From Nostocoides japonicum T1-X7 (GTDB lineage: Bacteria; Actinomycetota; Actinomycetes; Actinomycetales; Dermatophilaceae): a stretch of 64,000 bases of DNA. The stretch covers positions 625,201-689,200 of the forward strand of contig NZ_HF570958.1 in the NCBI RefSeq assembly GCF_001046855.1, in the 5' to 3' direction. Shown piece by piece: positions 26,628 to 34,759 of the stretch. The notes beneath the pieces were generated by a model. That model did no database searches. It was given only the letters and a program-made list of their open reading frames with translations, and was not told the DNA's origin. Both the position numbers and the translations under genes were made by a program. Within the stretch, counting starts at the first letter, position 1. Every line of letters starts with the position of its first letter.

Positions 26628-27553
26628 TGCAGAGACCGACGCCCGGGATGGTTGGGCTCCCTGGTGCGGCGTTCCTCATGGGCAGCAACGCCTTCTACCC
26701 CGAGGAGGGCCCCGTCCACGAGCGCCACGTGGAGGCGTTCGAGATCGACGTCCACCCCGTGACGAACGAGCAGTTCGCGCGGTTCGTCGAGGAGACGGGA
26801 TACCTCACGACGGCGGAGCGGCCCCTGGATCCCCGACAGTTCCCCGACCTGACCGCCGACGAGCTGACACCCGGCGCGCTCGCCTTCACGCCTTCGTCCG
26901 GTCCGGTGGACCTCGGCGACTGGCGGCAGTGGTGGCGGTGGCAGCCGGGGGCCTCCTGGCGTCACCCTCAGGGGCCGGGAAGCGGGATCGAGGAGAAGGC
27001 CGACCATCCGGTCGTCCAGGTGTCGTATGCCGACGCGACCGCATACGCGACGTGGGTCGGGAAGTCCCTGCCCACCGAGGAGGAGCTCGAGTACGCCGCG
27101 CGGGGAGGACTCGAGGGCGCCACCTACGCCTGGGGCGAGGACGCCCGTCCCGGCGGACGCCTCATGGCGAACACGTGGCAGGGCCGGTTCCCCTACGACA
27201 ACCGCGGTGCGGACGGATGGGTCGGCACGTCGCCGGTCGGCTCGTTCCCGGCCAACGGGTACGGGCTCGTCGACCTCATCGGCAACGTGTGGGAGTGGAC
27301 GACGAGCGACTACACGCTCCGTCACGAGGAGCGGGTGCGGCACTGCTGCGCACCGACCGCCCCCCGGAGCCGGTACGCGGACCCGCAGGGGCGACGGGTC
27401 CTCAAGGGCGGCTCCCACCTGTGCGCCCCGGAGTACTGCCTGCGCTACCGGCCCGCCGCGAGGTCGCCGCAGAGCGAGGACACGTCCACGACGCACATCG
27501 GGTTCCGCTGCGTCCGCCGGCCGGGCCGGACGGAACGGTCCACCGGGACATGA
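26627..27553 (+). CDS. Formylglycine-generating enzyme (sulfatase-modifying factor)
   Basis: The 308-residue protein belongs to the SUMF1/FGE family, which converts a cysteine in sulfatases into catalytic formylglycine. The key active-site pair is present as C266 and C271 in the motif SHLCAPEYCLRYRP, and the conserved tail HIGFRC follows. This separates it from EgtB/PvdO relatives that lack the pair. Earlier hallmarks are GAAFLMGSN at the start and NVWEWTTSDY. The GTG at 26627 overlaps the SulP stop, with a GGGGGAGGAGGG ribosome binding site just upstream. No sulfatase gene is in the window. Confidence 0.9.
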   Translation: MQRPTPGMVGLPGAAFLMGSNAFYPEEGPVHERHVEAFEIDVHPVTNEQFARFVEETGYLTTAERPLDPRQFPDLTADELTPGALAFTPSSGPVDLGDWRQWWRWQPGASWRHPQGPGSGIEEKADHPVVQVSYADATAYATWVGKSLPTEEELEYAARGGLEGATYAWGEDARPGGRLMANTWQGRFPYDNRGADGWVGTSPVGSFPANGYGLVDLIGNVWEWTTSDYTLRHEERVRHCCAPTAPRSRYADPQGRRVLKGGSHLCAPEYCLRYRPAARSPQSEDTSTTHIGFRCVRRPGRTERSTGT

Positions 27554-27861
27554 GCGTGCTGCCTGCCACGGGCCGGCTGGCGCCCACCCTGCGGCCCTAC
27601 CGCCGTGCGTGGGTCGGTCGGGACCTCCTCGCCGGCGTGGCGGCGGGCTGCGTCGTCATCCCGCAGGCGATGGGGTATGCCACGATCGCCGGCCTGCCCG
27701 TCGCGTTCGGCCTCTACACGTGCATGCTGCCGATGGTGGTCTACGCGCTCCTCGGCGGCTCGCACACCCGGTCGGCTGGAGCACGGTGGAGTGTCCCGAC
27801 CCCATGGAGGGTGGGCCCACTCCGTGGATGGGGGAACCTTCGGTCGCGCGATGCACGGTAG
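27550..27861 (+). pseudogene. Truncated second SulP transporter (N-terminal remnant)
   Basis: The frame starts at an ATG overlapping the FGE stop (ATGA) and encodes about 75 residues closely resembling the SulP at 24954-26627. Shared segments are 'RPYRRAWVGRDLLAG', 'CVVIPQAMGYATIAGLPVAFGLY' in outline, and 'MVVYALLGGSHT'. Similarity stops near 27770, in the third helix. The frame then runs through unrelated promoter-like DNA to a stop at 27859-27861. About 480 residues, including the STAS domain, are missing. The loss was probably a deletion that fused the gene to the terC upstream region. Confidence 0.8.
27781..27811 (+). repeat. Decayed duplicate of the terC promoter and riboswitch start
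   Basis: The stretch from GCACGGTGGAGTGTCCC to CATGGAGGG resembles the stretch beginning at 27853 (GCACGGTAGGGTGTCCC to CATGGAGGGG), 72 bp downstream, with a few changes and one indel. The -10-like TAGGGT is TGGAGT here and the riboswitch core GGGGAGTA is not preserved. It looks like a partial tandem duplication left by rearrangement. Confidence 0.55.
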
Positions 27862-27864
27862 GGT
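27859..27864 (+). promoter_or_regulatory. -10 box for the riboswitch-terC transcript
   Basis: TAGGGT lies about 7-10 nt before the first base-paired nucleotides of the riboswitch, so transcription would start near 27870-27872. Confidence 0.5.
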
Positions 27865-27869
27865 GTCCC

Positions 27870-28012
27870 CATCCATGGAGGGGAGTATCCCCGTCGCGGC
27901 GTCCTCGTCATCACGGCACCGGCTGATCGACTGCCCGGTTCCCGGGGACCCGGTCCGGCCTCAGCATCCGGGCGGGAGAGACCTCCGGACCACCTACGCG
28001 TGTCCGGAAGGA
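27870..28012 (+). ncRNA. yybP-ykoY manganese riboswitch upstream of terC
   Basis: The leader has the conserved L1 element GGGGAGTA at 27880-27887 and the conserved 3' element GAGACC at 27978-27983. They are joined by a basal stem in which GGAGG (27977-27981 counterpart 27877-27881) pairs with CCTCC at 27982-27986, and TCC at 27872-27874 with GGA at 27987-27989. A second hairpin, CCGGAC (27985-27990) with GTCCGG (28002-28007), shares bases with the basal stem and covers the first bases of the GGAAGGA ribosome binding site at 28006-28012. Mn2+ binding would favour the basal stem and free translation of terC. yybP-ykoY RNAs commonly precede terC genes. Confidence 0.82.
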
Positions 28013-28018
28013 ATCACC

Positions 28019-29002
28019 ATGAACGTTCCCCAGTGGGCCTGGTGGCTCACCATCGGCCTCATGTCCCTCATGTTGGTCATCGACGTCTATATCGTCGCGA
28101 AGCGCCCGCACGTCCCCTCGACGAAGGAGGTGACGGTCGCTCTCATCGGGTATGTCGGTGCCGCCGTCGTCTTCGGCCTCGGGGTGTGGTTCCTCGCCGG
28201 TGGCCGCTTCGCGGGCGAGTTCTACGCCGGATGGCTCACGGAGTACTCGCTGTCCGTGGACAACCTGTTCATCTTCCTGCTCATCATGGCCAAGTTCGCC
28301 GTGCCCGAGAAGCTCCAGCAGTCCGCGCTGCTCATCGGCATCATCATCGCGATCGTCCTGCGTGGCATCTTCATCGCCCTCGGCGCGGCCGCCATCAACA
28401 ACTTCTCGTGGGTCTTCTACATCTTCGGCGCCTTCCTCATCTACACGGCGGTCAAGCTCGCGAAGGAAGGGGAGAGCGACGACGACGAGTTCGAGGAGAA
28501 CCGCCTCATGAAGTTCGTCGAGGCGCGGTTCCCCGCGACGAAGGAGTGGCACGGCAGCGCGCTGTTCATCAAGGAGCAGGGCAAACGGCTCGCCACCCCG
28601 ATGTTCATCGTCATCATCGCGCTCGGCACGACCGACCTGCTCTTCGCGCTCGACTCGATCCCGGCGATCTACGGGCTCACCAAGGAGCCCTACCTCGTCC
28701 TCACGGCGAACCTCTTCGCCCTCATGGGTCTGCGGCAGCTCTACTTCCTCATCGGCGGTCTCCTCAAGCGCCTCGTCTATCTCACGATCGGCCTGTCGGT
28801 CCTGCTCGCGTTCATCGGCGTCAAGCTCCTGCTCCACGCGCTCCACGAGAACGAGCTGCCGTTCATCAATGGGGGAGAGAACGTCCACGTCCCGGAGATC
28901 CCGATCGCGGTGTCCCTCGGTGCGATCGTCGTCATCCTCGGCGTGACGACGATCGCGAGCCTCCTGAAGACCCGTCGCGACTCCCGGCTCGAGGCGGCCT
29001 AG
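28019..29002 (+). CDS. TerC family membrane protein (Alx-like, probable manganese exporter)
   Basis: The 327-residue protein has about nine membrane helices and the TerC hallmarks EYSLSVDNLFIFLLI near residue 80 and TTDLLFALDSIPAIYG near residue 205. Acidic residues within these two repeats are thought to bind the metal. TerC/Alx proteins export Mn2+ and are often placed next to metal-loading of secreted enzymes. The ATG has a GGAAGGA ribosome binding site 6 nt upstream. A yybP-ykoY riboswitch in the leader links expression to Mn2+, which fits the export role. It ends 1 bp before the convergent SHMT-like gene. Confidence 0.92.
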   Translation: MNVPQWAWWLTIGLMSLMLVIDVYIVAKRPHVPSTKEVTVALIGYVGAAVVFGLGVWFLAGGRFAGEFYAGWLTEYSLSVDNLFIFLLIMAKFAVPEKLQQSALLIGIIIAIVLRGIFIALGAAAINNFSWVFYIFGAFLIYTAVKLAKEGESDDDEFEENRLMKFVEARFPATKEWHGSALFIKEQGKRLATPMFIVIIALGTTDLLFALDSIPAIYGLTKEPYLVLTANLFALMGLRQLYFLIGGLLKRLVYLTIGLSVLLAFIGVKLLLHALHENELPFINGGENVHVPEIPIAVSLGAIVVILGVTTIASLLKTRRDSRLEAA

Positions 29003-29003
29003 G

Positions 29004-30338
29004 TCAGACCGGAACGTCCGTCGTGAAGTGGACGGACCGGAACCGCTGGCGCCATGCCGCGACCTCGGGGGCGACGGACTCCGGCGCGTCCCCGAGGCCG
29101 CGGGCGATGAAGGCGGCGAGCTGCGGCATGTCGGCGGTCGTCATACCGAGCCGGGCGAGCTCGGGGGTCCCGATGCGCAGGCCGTTGACGTCGCCCTCGA
29201 CCGGGTCGACGGGCAGCCCGATGCCGCAGGCGAGGAGGTTCGCGCGGCGCAGCCGGGCGGCAGCGGCCTGGCCACCGCCGTAGCGTGCGGCCTCGACGGC
29301 GAACTGGTGGGAGGACGTGAGCTCCGGACCGCGCCGGAAGACGGGCACGCCCGCGGTCGCCAGGTGCTCGGCGAGGGCTCGGGCCGTCTCGACCATCGTC
29401 GTGGCGTAGGCGGCGCCGGCGACGGTCCAGTCCAGCAGCGTCTGGGCGAGGGCCGCCGTCTTCCCGGCGTCGAAGTTGGCCGTGAGACCCGGGTATGCGA
29501 TGGCCTCGATCCGCTCCGCGAGCTCGGCCTCCGTCGTGAGGAGCAGGCCCCCGGGCGGCCCCCCGAGGCTCTTGTACGTGCTCATCGACATGAGGTGGGC
29601 GCCCTCGTCGAGCGGGTTCGGCCAGGCGCCCCCGGCGATGACGCCGCACAGGTGCGCGGCGTCGAACAGGAGCGTGGCGCCGACGTCGTCCGCGATCTCC
29701 CGGATGCGCGCGACGGGGTGCGGCGTGAGGTTGAGGCTGCTGCCGATCGTGATGAGTCGTGGGCGGACGCTCCGCGCGAGGTCGGCGAGCGCGTCGACGT
29801 CGACGGTGTAGTCGGTGGGTGACACCGGTGCGGGGACCGTCGTGAGGCGGTAGAGCCCGGCGGCACCGGCGAGGTGATGCGTCACGTGGCCCCCGATCGT
29901 CGCCGGTGGCGCGATGATCGTGTCGCCGGGGTCGCACGTCGCCATGAAGGCATACAGGTTGGCGAGCGCGCCGGAGCCCACCCGCACCTCTGCGTAGTCG
30001 GCGTGGAAGACGCGCGCGGCGAGCGCGGCGGCGAGGACCTCGATCTGCTCGATGGCCTCCAGGCCCATCTCGTACTTGTCCCCGGGGTAGCCGAGGGAGG
30101 GGCGCGACCCGAGCCCGGCGGAGAGCAGCTGCTCGGCGCGGGGGTTCATCCGGTTCGTCGCGGGATTGAGGTTGACGCACGTCTCGTCGTGGATGGCCCG
30201 GTTCTCGGCGACGAGGTCGGCGAGCCAGCCCTGGATGCCGGCGGCGTCGAGCCCCGCCAGGGTCGTCGTCGCCGTGGCGACGCGTCGTTCGGTCGACGTG
30301 GGCGGCAGCCAGGGGCGGGTGGCGAGCGGGCTGATCAC
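29004..30338 (-). CDS. Serine hydroxymethyltransferase-like PLP enzyme
   Basis: The 444-residue fold-type I PLP enzyme resembles GlyA over its length: NLNPATNRMNP near residue 56 and FDAAHLCGVIAGG for the PLP aspartate and histidine. STYKSLGGPPGG carries the Schiff-base lysine at about K256. Canonical SHMTs have THK(T)LRGPRGG there, so the histidine before the lysine is replaced by tyrosine. This points to a divergent clade, perhaps acting on a beta-hydroxy amino acid rather than serving folate metabolism. The GTG start has GAGGGAG upstream. A PucR-type regulator is transcribed divergently. Confidence 0.75.
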   Translation of the reverse strand: MISPLATRPWLPPTSTERRVATATTTLAGLDAAGIQGWLADLVAENRAIHDETCVNLNPATNRMNPRAEQLLSAGLGSRPSLGYPGDKYEMGLEAIEQIEVLAAALAARVFHADYAEVRVGSGALANLYAFMATCDPGDTIIAPPATIGGHVTHHLAGAAGLYRLTTVPAPVSPTDYTVDVDALADLARSVRPRLITIGSSLNLTPHPVARIREIADDVGATLLFDAAHLCGVIAGGAWPNPLDEGAHLMSMSTYKSLGGPPGGLLLTTEAELAERIEAIAYPGLTANFDAGKTAALAQTLLDWTVAGAAYATTMVETARALAEHLATAGVPVFRRGPELTSSHQFAVEAARYGGGQAAAARLRRANLLACGIGLPVDPVEGDVNGLRIGTPELARLGMTTADMPQLAAFIARGLGDAPESVAPEVAAWRQRFRSVHFTTDVPV

Positions 30339-30462
30339 GGAAGGGCTCCCTCGACGAGCGATGGCGGTGACGGGCGGAGGTTGTCGGCTCAGGCATGACG
30401 ATAGGGACGCCTCCCGGCTCCCGTCTTCGGAGGGGCGCCGGACGTCGGACCCGCCGGTCTCC

Positions 30463-30468
30463 TACATT
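30463..30468 (+). promoter_or_regulatory. -10 box for a leaderless pucR-type gene
   Basis: TACATT plus a 6-nt spacer leads into the ATG at 30475, matching the leaderless pattern. Confidence 0.45.
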
Positions 30469-30474
30469 CGTCGG

Positions 30475-31725
30475 ATGGTCGAGCGTCGGATGGTCGGGCC
30501 CGGAGGCGGTCCGGGCGGCATGCAGCGCGAGCTGGACGACCTGGCGTCCCGCCTCGGTCACTCGGTGAGCCTCGACGGCCCGGACGGCACGGTGCTGGCC
30601 CACAGCGCCCAGGGCCCCGACGTCGATCCCGCGCGCGTGGCGGCGATCCTCACCCGACAGGTGCCCGACGCCGTCCTCGCCTACCAGCGCAGCCACGGGG
30701 TGGACCGCGCGACCGGACCGGTGCGGGTGCCGGCCAACCCCGGCCTCGGCATGACCGCCCGCACGTGCCTCCCGCTGTGGCGGGACGGCCGGCTCGTGGG
30801 CCTCCTCTGGGTCCTCGACGCGGAGGCGACGCTGGACGCGGGCGCGCTGCCGATCCTCCGGGCGGCCGGCCGGAGGATCGCGACCCTCCTGCCGTCCCCG
30901 GCGGGCCCGGACCTCACCGGCCTCCTCGGCAGGCTCCTCGCGGGCGAACCCGGACGGGATATCGTCGACCTGCTGGAGGAGCTGGCCCCCCGGTCCGGCT
31001 CGGAGACGCTGCAGCTCGCCGCGGTGGCACCCGCGACGACCGACGACGGTGAGCGGCTGCCGGCGCGACGTGGGACGGCGCCGCAGATCAGGTCGACACG
31101 CGGCGTCCTCGGAAGTGCCTGGGCCGACGGCCACCAGCTCGTCCTGCTCGGCGCGCCCCGGCCCGCCGACGACGTCGGCGAGCTCGTCCGCCGGATCGTC
31201 GACGCGTCGTCCGCGGAGCAGCTCGTCGTCGGCCACAGCGACCCGTTCCGTCTCGCCGGCACCGAGCGCCCCGGCGCGGCACCGCGTGTCGACCCGGCCC
31301 GGCTGGCCCGGCTCGCCGCACGGGCCGTCGTGGCGGCCGACTGCGCGGCCGTCGACGGAGCCCTCCCGGCGACCATCGGGTGGGAGGGCCTCGGTGCCTA
31401 CCGCTGGTTGCTGCGCCATACCTCCTCCGACTCCTGGCCGGTCCCCGGGCCGATCCCGGACGGCGACCGGTCCGGCCCCATGCTGCGCCGGACGCTCGAG
31501 GCATACCTCGACCGGGCCGGCGACGCGGCGGCGACGACCGAGGCCCTCGGGGTGCACCGCACGACGTTCTACTACCGGTTGGAACGGCTCACGGCCGTCC
31601 ACGGGCTGCGCCTCGACGACGGGCTCGCCCGGACCGACCTCCACCTCGCCCTCAAGACCCGGCGCCTCGCCCTGGCGCGGGACGCCTTCGGGTGGACCGA
31701 CCGGCTCCTCGGCCACCTGGGCTGA
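30475..31725 (+). CDS. PucR/CdaR-type transcriptional regulator
   Basis: The 416-residue protein has an N-terminal GAF-like sensor (residues about 15-135). A middle region of the GGDEF-like CdaR type follows, and a C-terminal PucR helix-turn-helix of about 60 residues ends it: MLRRTLEAYLDRAGD, then ALGVHRTTFYYRLERL. Such regulators activate catabolic genes for purines, sugar acids or amino acids. It is divergent from the SHMT-like gene across 136 bp and is the obvious candidate to control it. The ATG is chosen because the -10 box lies 6 nt upstream. Confidence 0.85.
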   Translation: MVERRMVGPGGGPGGMQRELDDLASRLGHSVSLDGPDGTVLAHSAQGPDVDPARVAAILTRQVPDAVLAYQRSHGVDRATGPVRVPANPGLGMTARTCLPLWRDGRLVGLLWVLDAEATLDAGALPILRAAGRRIATLLPSPAGPDLTGLLGRLLAGEPGRDIVDLLEELAPRSGSETLQLAAVAPATTDDGERLPARRGTAPQIRSTRGVLGSAWADGHQLVLLGAPRPADDVGELVRRIVDASSAEQLVVGHSDPFRLAGTERPGAAPRVDPARLARLAARAVVAADCAAVDGALPATIGWEGLGAYRWLLRHTSSDSWPVPGPIPDGDRSGPMLRRTLEAYLDRAGDAAATTEALGVHRTTFYYRLERLTAVHGLRLDDGLARTDLHLALKTRRLALARDAFGWTDRLLGHLG

Positions 31726-31748
31726 CGGGGGTCAGCTCCCGGGCGTCG

Positions 31749-33215
31749 TCAGGCGGCCCCGATCTCGGCGGCCTGCGCGCGCCCGGAGGCGACCGCCGCG
31801 GAGAGGGCGGCGTGGTCGCGGACCGTCTGGTCGGCATACGCGACGGCGAAGTCGGTGAGCGCGTCGTCGAACCGCTCCGACCCCCCGAGGTAGGAGGCGA
31901 TGGCGACGCGATCCCCGGTCTTGGCGTGCGCCCGTGCGAGGGTCCAGCCGCAGATCCGGGCGTAGGCCAGGAGGTTGTCCGGCCCCAGGGTCGCGATGTC
32001 CGCCGAGGCCTTCCAGTCCTTGAGCTGCCGGACGTAGAAGTCGCGGGGGACGCCGTCGAGGCCGGCGGCCCGCACCCACCCGAGGAAGACGTCGCTCGCG
32101 GCCTGTGTCGCGCGCTGGCCGACGACGACGCGGCGCCCCTGGTTCTCGTACTCGGAGGGGGCGAGGAACCGGCTGAGGACGGACGCCTCCGCCTGCTTCG
32201 CCTGGAGGATGAGCGGCGTGTCGCCGTCGTCGGCCTCGAGGAGCAGGATCCAGGCGCGGGTGCCGACGCTGCCGACGCCGACGACCTTGTGGGCCACGTC
32301 GCGCAGCGCGAAGTGGCCGAGCAGGTCGCGGCGGTCGACGCTCAGCGTGAGGCGGTACTCCTCGAGGAGCGACTCGAGGAAGGCCCGGCGCTCCGCCGCC
32401 GGCTGGTCGGTCATCTGGTCGAGGGGCACGATGAGCGGTGGGTCGGCGACGATCCGCCGGTGGCCGTCGACGATCTCCGTGAGCTTGCGAGCCGCCCTGG
32501 TGCTGTCCTGCCGGCGGGCCTTGGCCATCGCCTTGTCGAAGGAGCTCAGGCGCTGGACGACCCGCTTGCGGGCCTTCTTGCCGGGCTTCTTGCCGGAGGT
32601 GCGCTCCGTCCCGAGAACCTCGCCGCGGAACTCCTCGAGCCTGGCCTCGATGTCGCCGACCGTCCCCCAGACGTCGAGGATCGACGTGCGGGCGAAGTCC
32701 CGCATCGCCTCTCGGTAGGACGCCACCCCGGCCTTCGCCGCGCGTCGGGCGGCCTTGTCGCTGAACCCGTTGTCGCGGGCGGCGACGACGACGCTCGCCG
32801 CGAGTCGCTTGACGTCCCACTCGAACGGCCCGGGGAGGGTCTCGTCGAAGTCGTTGATGTCGAAGACGAGCCGGCGCTCGGGGGAGGCGAAGGCGCCGAA
32901 GTTCGACAGGTGGGCGTCACCGCACAGCTGCACCGTGAGGCCGGAATGCGGGGATGCGGCGAGGTCCGCAGCCATCGGCAGGGCCGCTCCCCGGAAGAAG
33001 GTGAAGGGGGAGACGAGCATCCGAGCGTGCCGGATCGGGACGAGGTCCGGCACGCGGGTCGTCGACTGTTCGAGGAGGAGGCCGACGGGGTCGCGGTCGG
33101 GTCCGGGCTCGAACCGGGCCTGGTCGGCCAACGGGGCGCGGTCGCGGGCCGACGTGCCGGCCGCCTTCCGCTCGGCGCGGGTGGGGAGGGGGTCGATGAA
33201 CGACGTGGGCGGCAT
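31749..33215 (-). CDS. DUF2252 family protein
   Basis: The 488-residue protein matches DUF2252, which has a kinase/aminoglycoside-phosphotransferase-like fold. Markers are 'PIRHARMLVSPFTFFRGAA', 'LCGDAHLSNFG', 'FDINDFDETLPGPFEWDVKRLAAS' in outline, and a late 'ARAHAKTGD' segment. The HGD-like and DFD-like acidic motifs resemble the catalytic and metal-binding loops of that fold, but activity is unproven. The ATG at 33215 has GGAG about 10 nt upstream; an in-frame ATG at 33278 is a possible longer start. It is divergent from the flavin dehydrogenase operon. Confidence 0.85.
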   Translation of the reverse strand: MPPTSFIDPLPTRAERKAAGTSARDRAPLADQARFEPGPDRDPVGLLLEQSTTRVPDLVPIRHARMLVSPFTFFRGAALPMAADLAASPHSGLTVQLCGDAHLSNFGAFASPERRLVFDINDFDETLPGPFEWDVKRLAASVVVAARDNGFSDKAARRAAKAGVASYREAMRDFARTSILDVWGTVGDIEARLEEFRGEVLGTERTSGKKPGKKARKRVVQRLSSFDKAMAKARRQDSTRAARKLTEIVDGHRRIVADPPLIVPLDQMTDQPAAERRAFLESLLEEYRLTLSVDRRDLLGHFALRDVAHKVVGVGSVGTRAWILLLEADDGDTPLILQAKQAEASVLSRFLAPSEYENQGRRVVVGQRATQAASDVFLGWVRAAGLDGVPRDFYVRQLKDWKASADIATLGPDNLLAYARICGWTLARAHAKTGDRVAIASYLGGSERFDDALTDFAVAYADQTVRDHAALSAAVASGRAQAAEIGAA

Positions 33216-33329
33216 ACCGTGAGCTCCGGTTCGTCGGGGACAGGGCGCGCCCGGTCCGGGATGTGGTGCTCCTGTCATATCGTCCTCGACAGCGGTTGGG
33301 AAGGTCGACACGAGGAGGTGTTCCGCGCG

Positions 33330-34496
33330 ATGGGTCGGGTCGTCGTCATCGGTGCGGGGATCGTCGGCGCCTGCTGCGCCCTGTATGCCGCGCGCGCCGG
33401 CTGGGAGGTCGTCGTCGTCGACCGCGAGGGCGTCGCCGCCGGGACCTCGAGCCACGGCGAGGGGAACCTCCTCGTGTCCGACAAGGGGGCCGGTCCCGAG
33501 CTCGATCTCATGCTCTCCTCGCGCCGCCACTGGCTGGCCCTCGGGGACGAGCTGGGCAGGGAGGGGCTCGAGCTCGACGAGAAGGGCGGCCTCGTCGTCG
33601 CCGCGTCCGAGGCGGCGGCCGACGTCTGGCGCGCCTTCGCGACCGGCCAGCGCGAGGTCGGCGTCCTCGCGGAGGAGGTCGACCCGGTCGACCTCGAGCC
33701 GCGGATCGTCGACGGTCTCGCCGTCGGCGTCCACTACCCGCAGGACCTCCAGGTCCAGCCGGTCCTCGCGTCCCAGACGATCCTCGAGGCGGCGACGCGG
33801 CTCGGCGCGGTCCTCCGGTCCGGCAGCCCCGTCGTCGCGGCCCAGCGGACGGCCTCGTCGTCGACCTGGCGCCTCCGGCTCGGCGACGGCACGGCGGTCG
33901 AGGCGGACAGGGTCGTCAATGCCGCCGGCCCCTGGGGCGGTGAGGTGTCCGCGCTCCTCGGAGGGCCCGTCCCGGTCCTGCCGAGACGGGGCTTCGTCCT
34001 CGTGACCGAGCCCGTGGGGCCGATCGTCCGTCACAAGGTCTACTCGGCGGACTATGTCGACAACGTCGGCTCGAGCGACGCGGGGCTGCAGACCTCCTGC
34101 GTCGTCGAGGGCACCCGCGGCGGGACGATCCTCATCGGCGCGAGCCGCGAGCGCGTGGGCTACGACCGGTCTATGGACCCCGACGTCGTCCGCCGCCTCG
34201 CCGCCCAGGCGGTCGCGCTCTTCCCCGTGCTCGCCGACGTCCGCATCCTGCGGACCTACCGGGGGTTCCGGCCCTACTGTCCGGACCACCTGCCCGTCAT
34301 CGGCCCGGACCCCCGGTGTCCGGGGCTCGTCCACGCGTGCGGCCACGAGGGAGCCGGCGTCGGGCTCGCGCCGGCGACCGGCGCGTTCGTGGCCGCCATG
34401 CTGTCCGCGGACCACGGCCGGGCACCCGTGGAGGTCGACGGCGTGGCGACAGCGCCCTTCGCGCCCGGCCGGTTCGGCGAGGCGGTGCCGGCATGA
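33330..34496 (+). CDS. FAD-dependent D-amino-acid oxidase-like subunit (probable D-hydroxyproline dehydrogenase beta-type subunit)
   Basis: The 388-residue protein has an N-terminal FAD-binding motif VVVIGAGIVGACCALYAA and the DAAO-family C-terminal GHEGAGVGLAPATG segment. It is first in a three-gene set with a [2Fe-2S] protein and a second flavoprotein, the arrangement of HcnABC-like amine/D-amino-acid dehydrogenases. In hydroxyproline degraders this complex oxidises cis-4-hydroxy-D-proline to pyrroline-4-hydroxy-2-carboxylate and passes electrons to the respiratory chain. GAGGAGG lies 9 nt before the ATG. Its stop overlaps the next start by 4 bp. Confidence 0.82.
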   Translation: MGRVVVIGAGIVGACCALYAARAGWEVVVVDREGVAAGTSSHGEGNLLVSDKGAGPELDLMLSSRRHWLALGDELGREGLELDEKGGLVVAASEAAADVWRAFATGQREVGVLAEEVDPVDLEPRIVDGLAVGVHYPQDLQVQPVLASQTILEAATRLGAVLRSGSPVVAAQRTASSSTWRLRLGDGTAVEADRVVNAAGPWGGEVSALLGGPVPVLPRRGFVLVTEPVGPIVRHKVYSADYVDNVGSSDAGLQTSCVVEGTRGGTILIGASRERVGYDRSMDPDVVRRLAAQAVALFPVLADVRILRTYRGFRPYCPDHLPVIGPDPRCPGLVHACGHEGAGVGLAPATGAFVAAMLSADHGRAPVEVDGVATAPFAPGRFGEAVPA

Positions 34497-34759
34497 CTGC
34501 CCTGACCACCTTCCGGTTCGACGACCGCGACGTTCCCTACCGGCCCGGACAGAGCGTCGGCGCCGCCCTCACCGCGTGCGACATCCGGTCCTGGCGGACG
34601 ACACCGCGGGAGGGGCGACCCCGGGGACTCTTCTGCGGCATCGGGATCTGCTACGACTGCCTCGTCACGGTCGACGGGATGCCCAACCAGCGGGCCTGCC
34701 TCGTCCTCGCCGCGGACGGTATGCGGGTGACGACCCAGGAGGGGGTGGGGGAGCGATGA
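34493..34759 (+). CDS. [2Fe-2S] ferredoxin-like subunit of the flavin dehydrogenase
   Basis: This 88-residue protein has a CGIGICYDCLV cysteine cluster at about residues 44-54, followed by a later cysteine in QRACLV. This is the pattern of HcnA-type small subunits that carry a [2Fe-2S] centre between the two flavoproteins. Its ATG overlaps the DAAO-like gene by 4 bp and its stop overlaps the next ATG by 4 bp, so the three subunits are made in a coupled way. It should mediate electron transfer within the complex. Confidence 0.88.
   Translation: MTALTTFRFDDRDVPYRPGQSVGAALTACDIRSWRTTPREGRPRGLFCGIGICYDCLVTVDGMPNQRACLVLAADGMRVTTQEGVGER

Noticed and set aside
26627-27553. EgtB/PvdO-type FGE-sulfatase-domain protein
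   Set aside because: The two formylglycine-generating cysteines C266 and C271 in a SHLCAPEYC motif indicate a genuine FGE.
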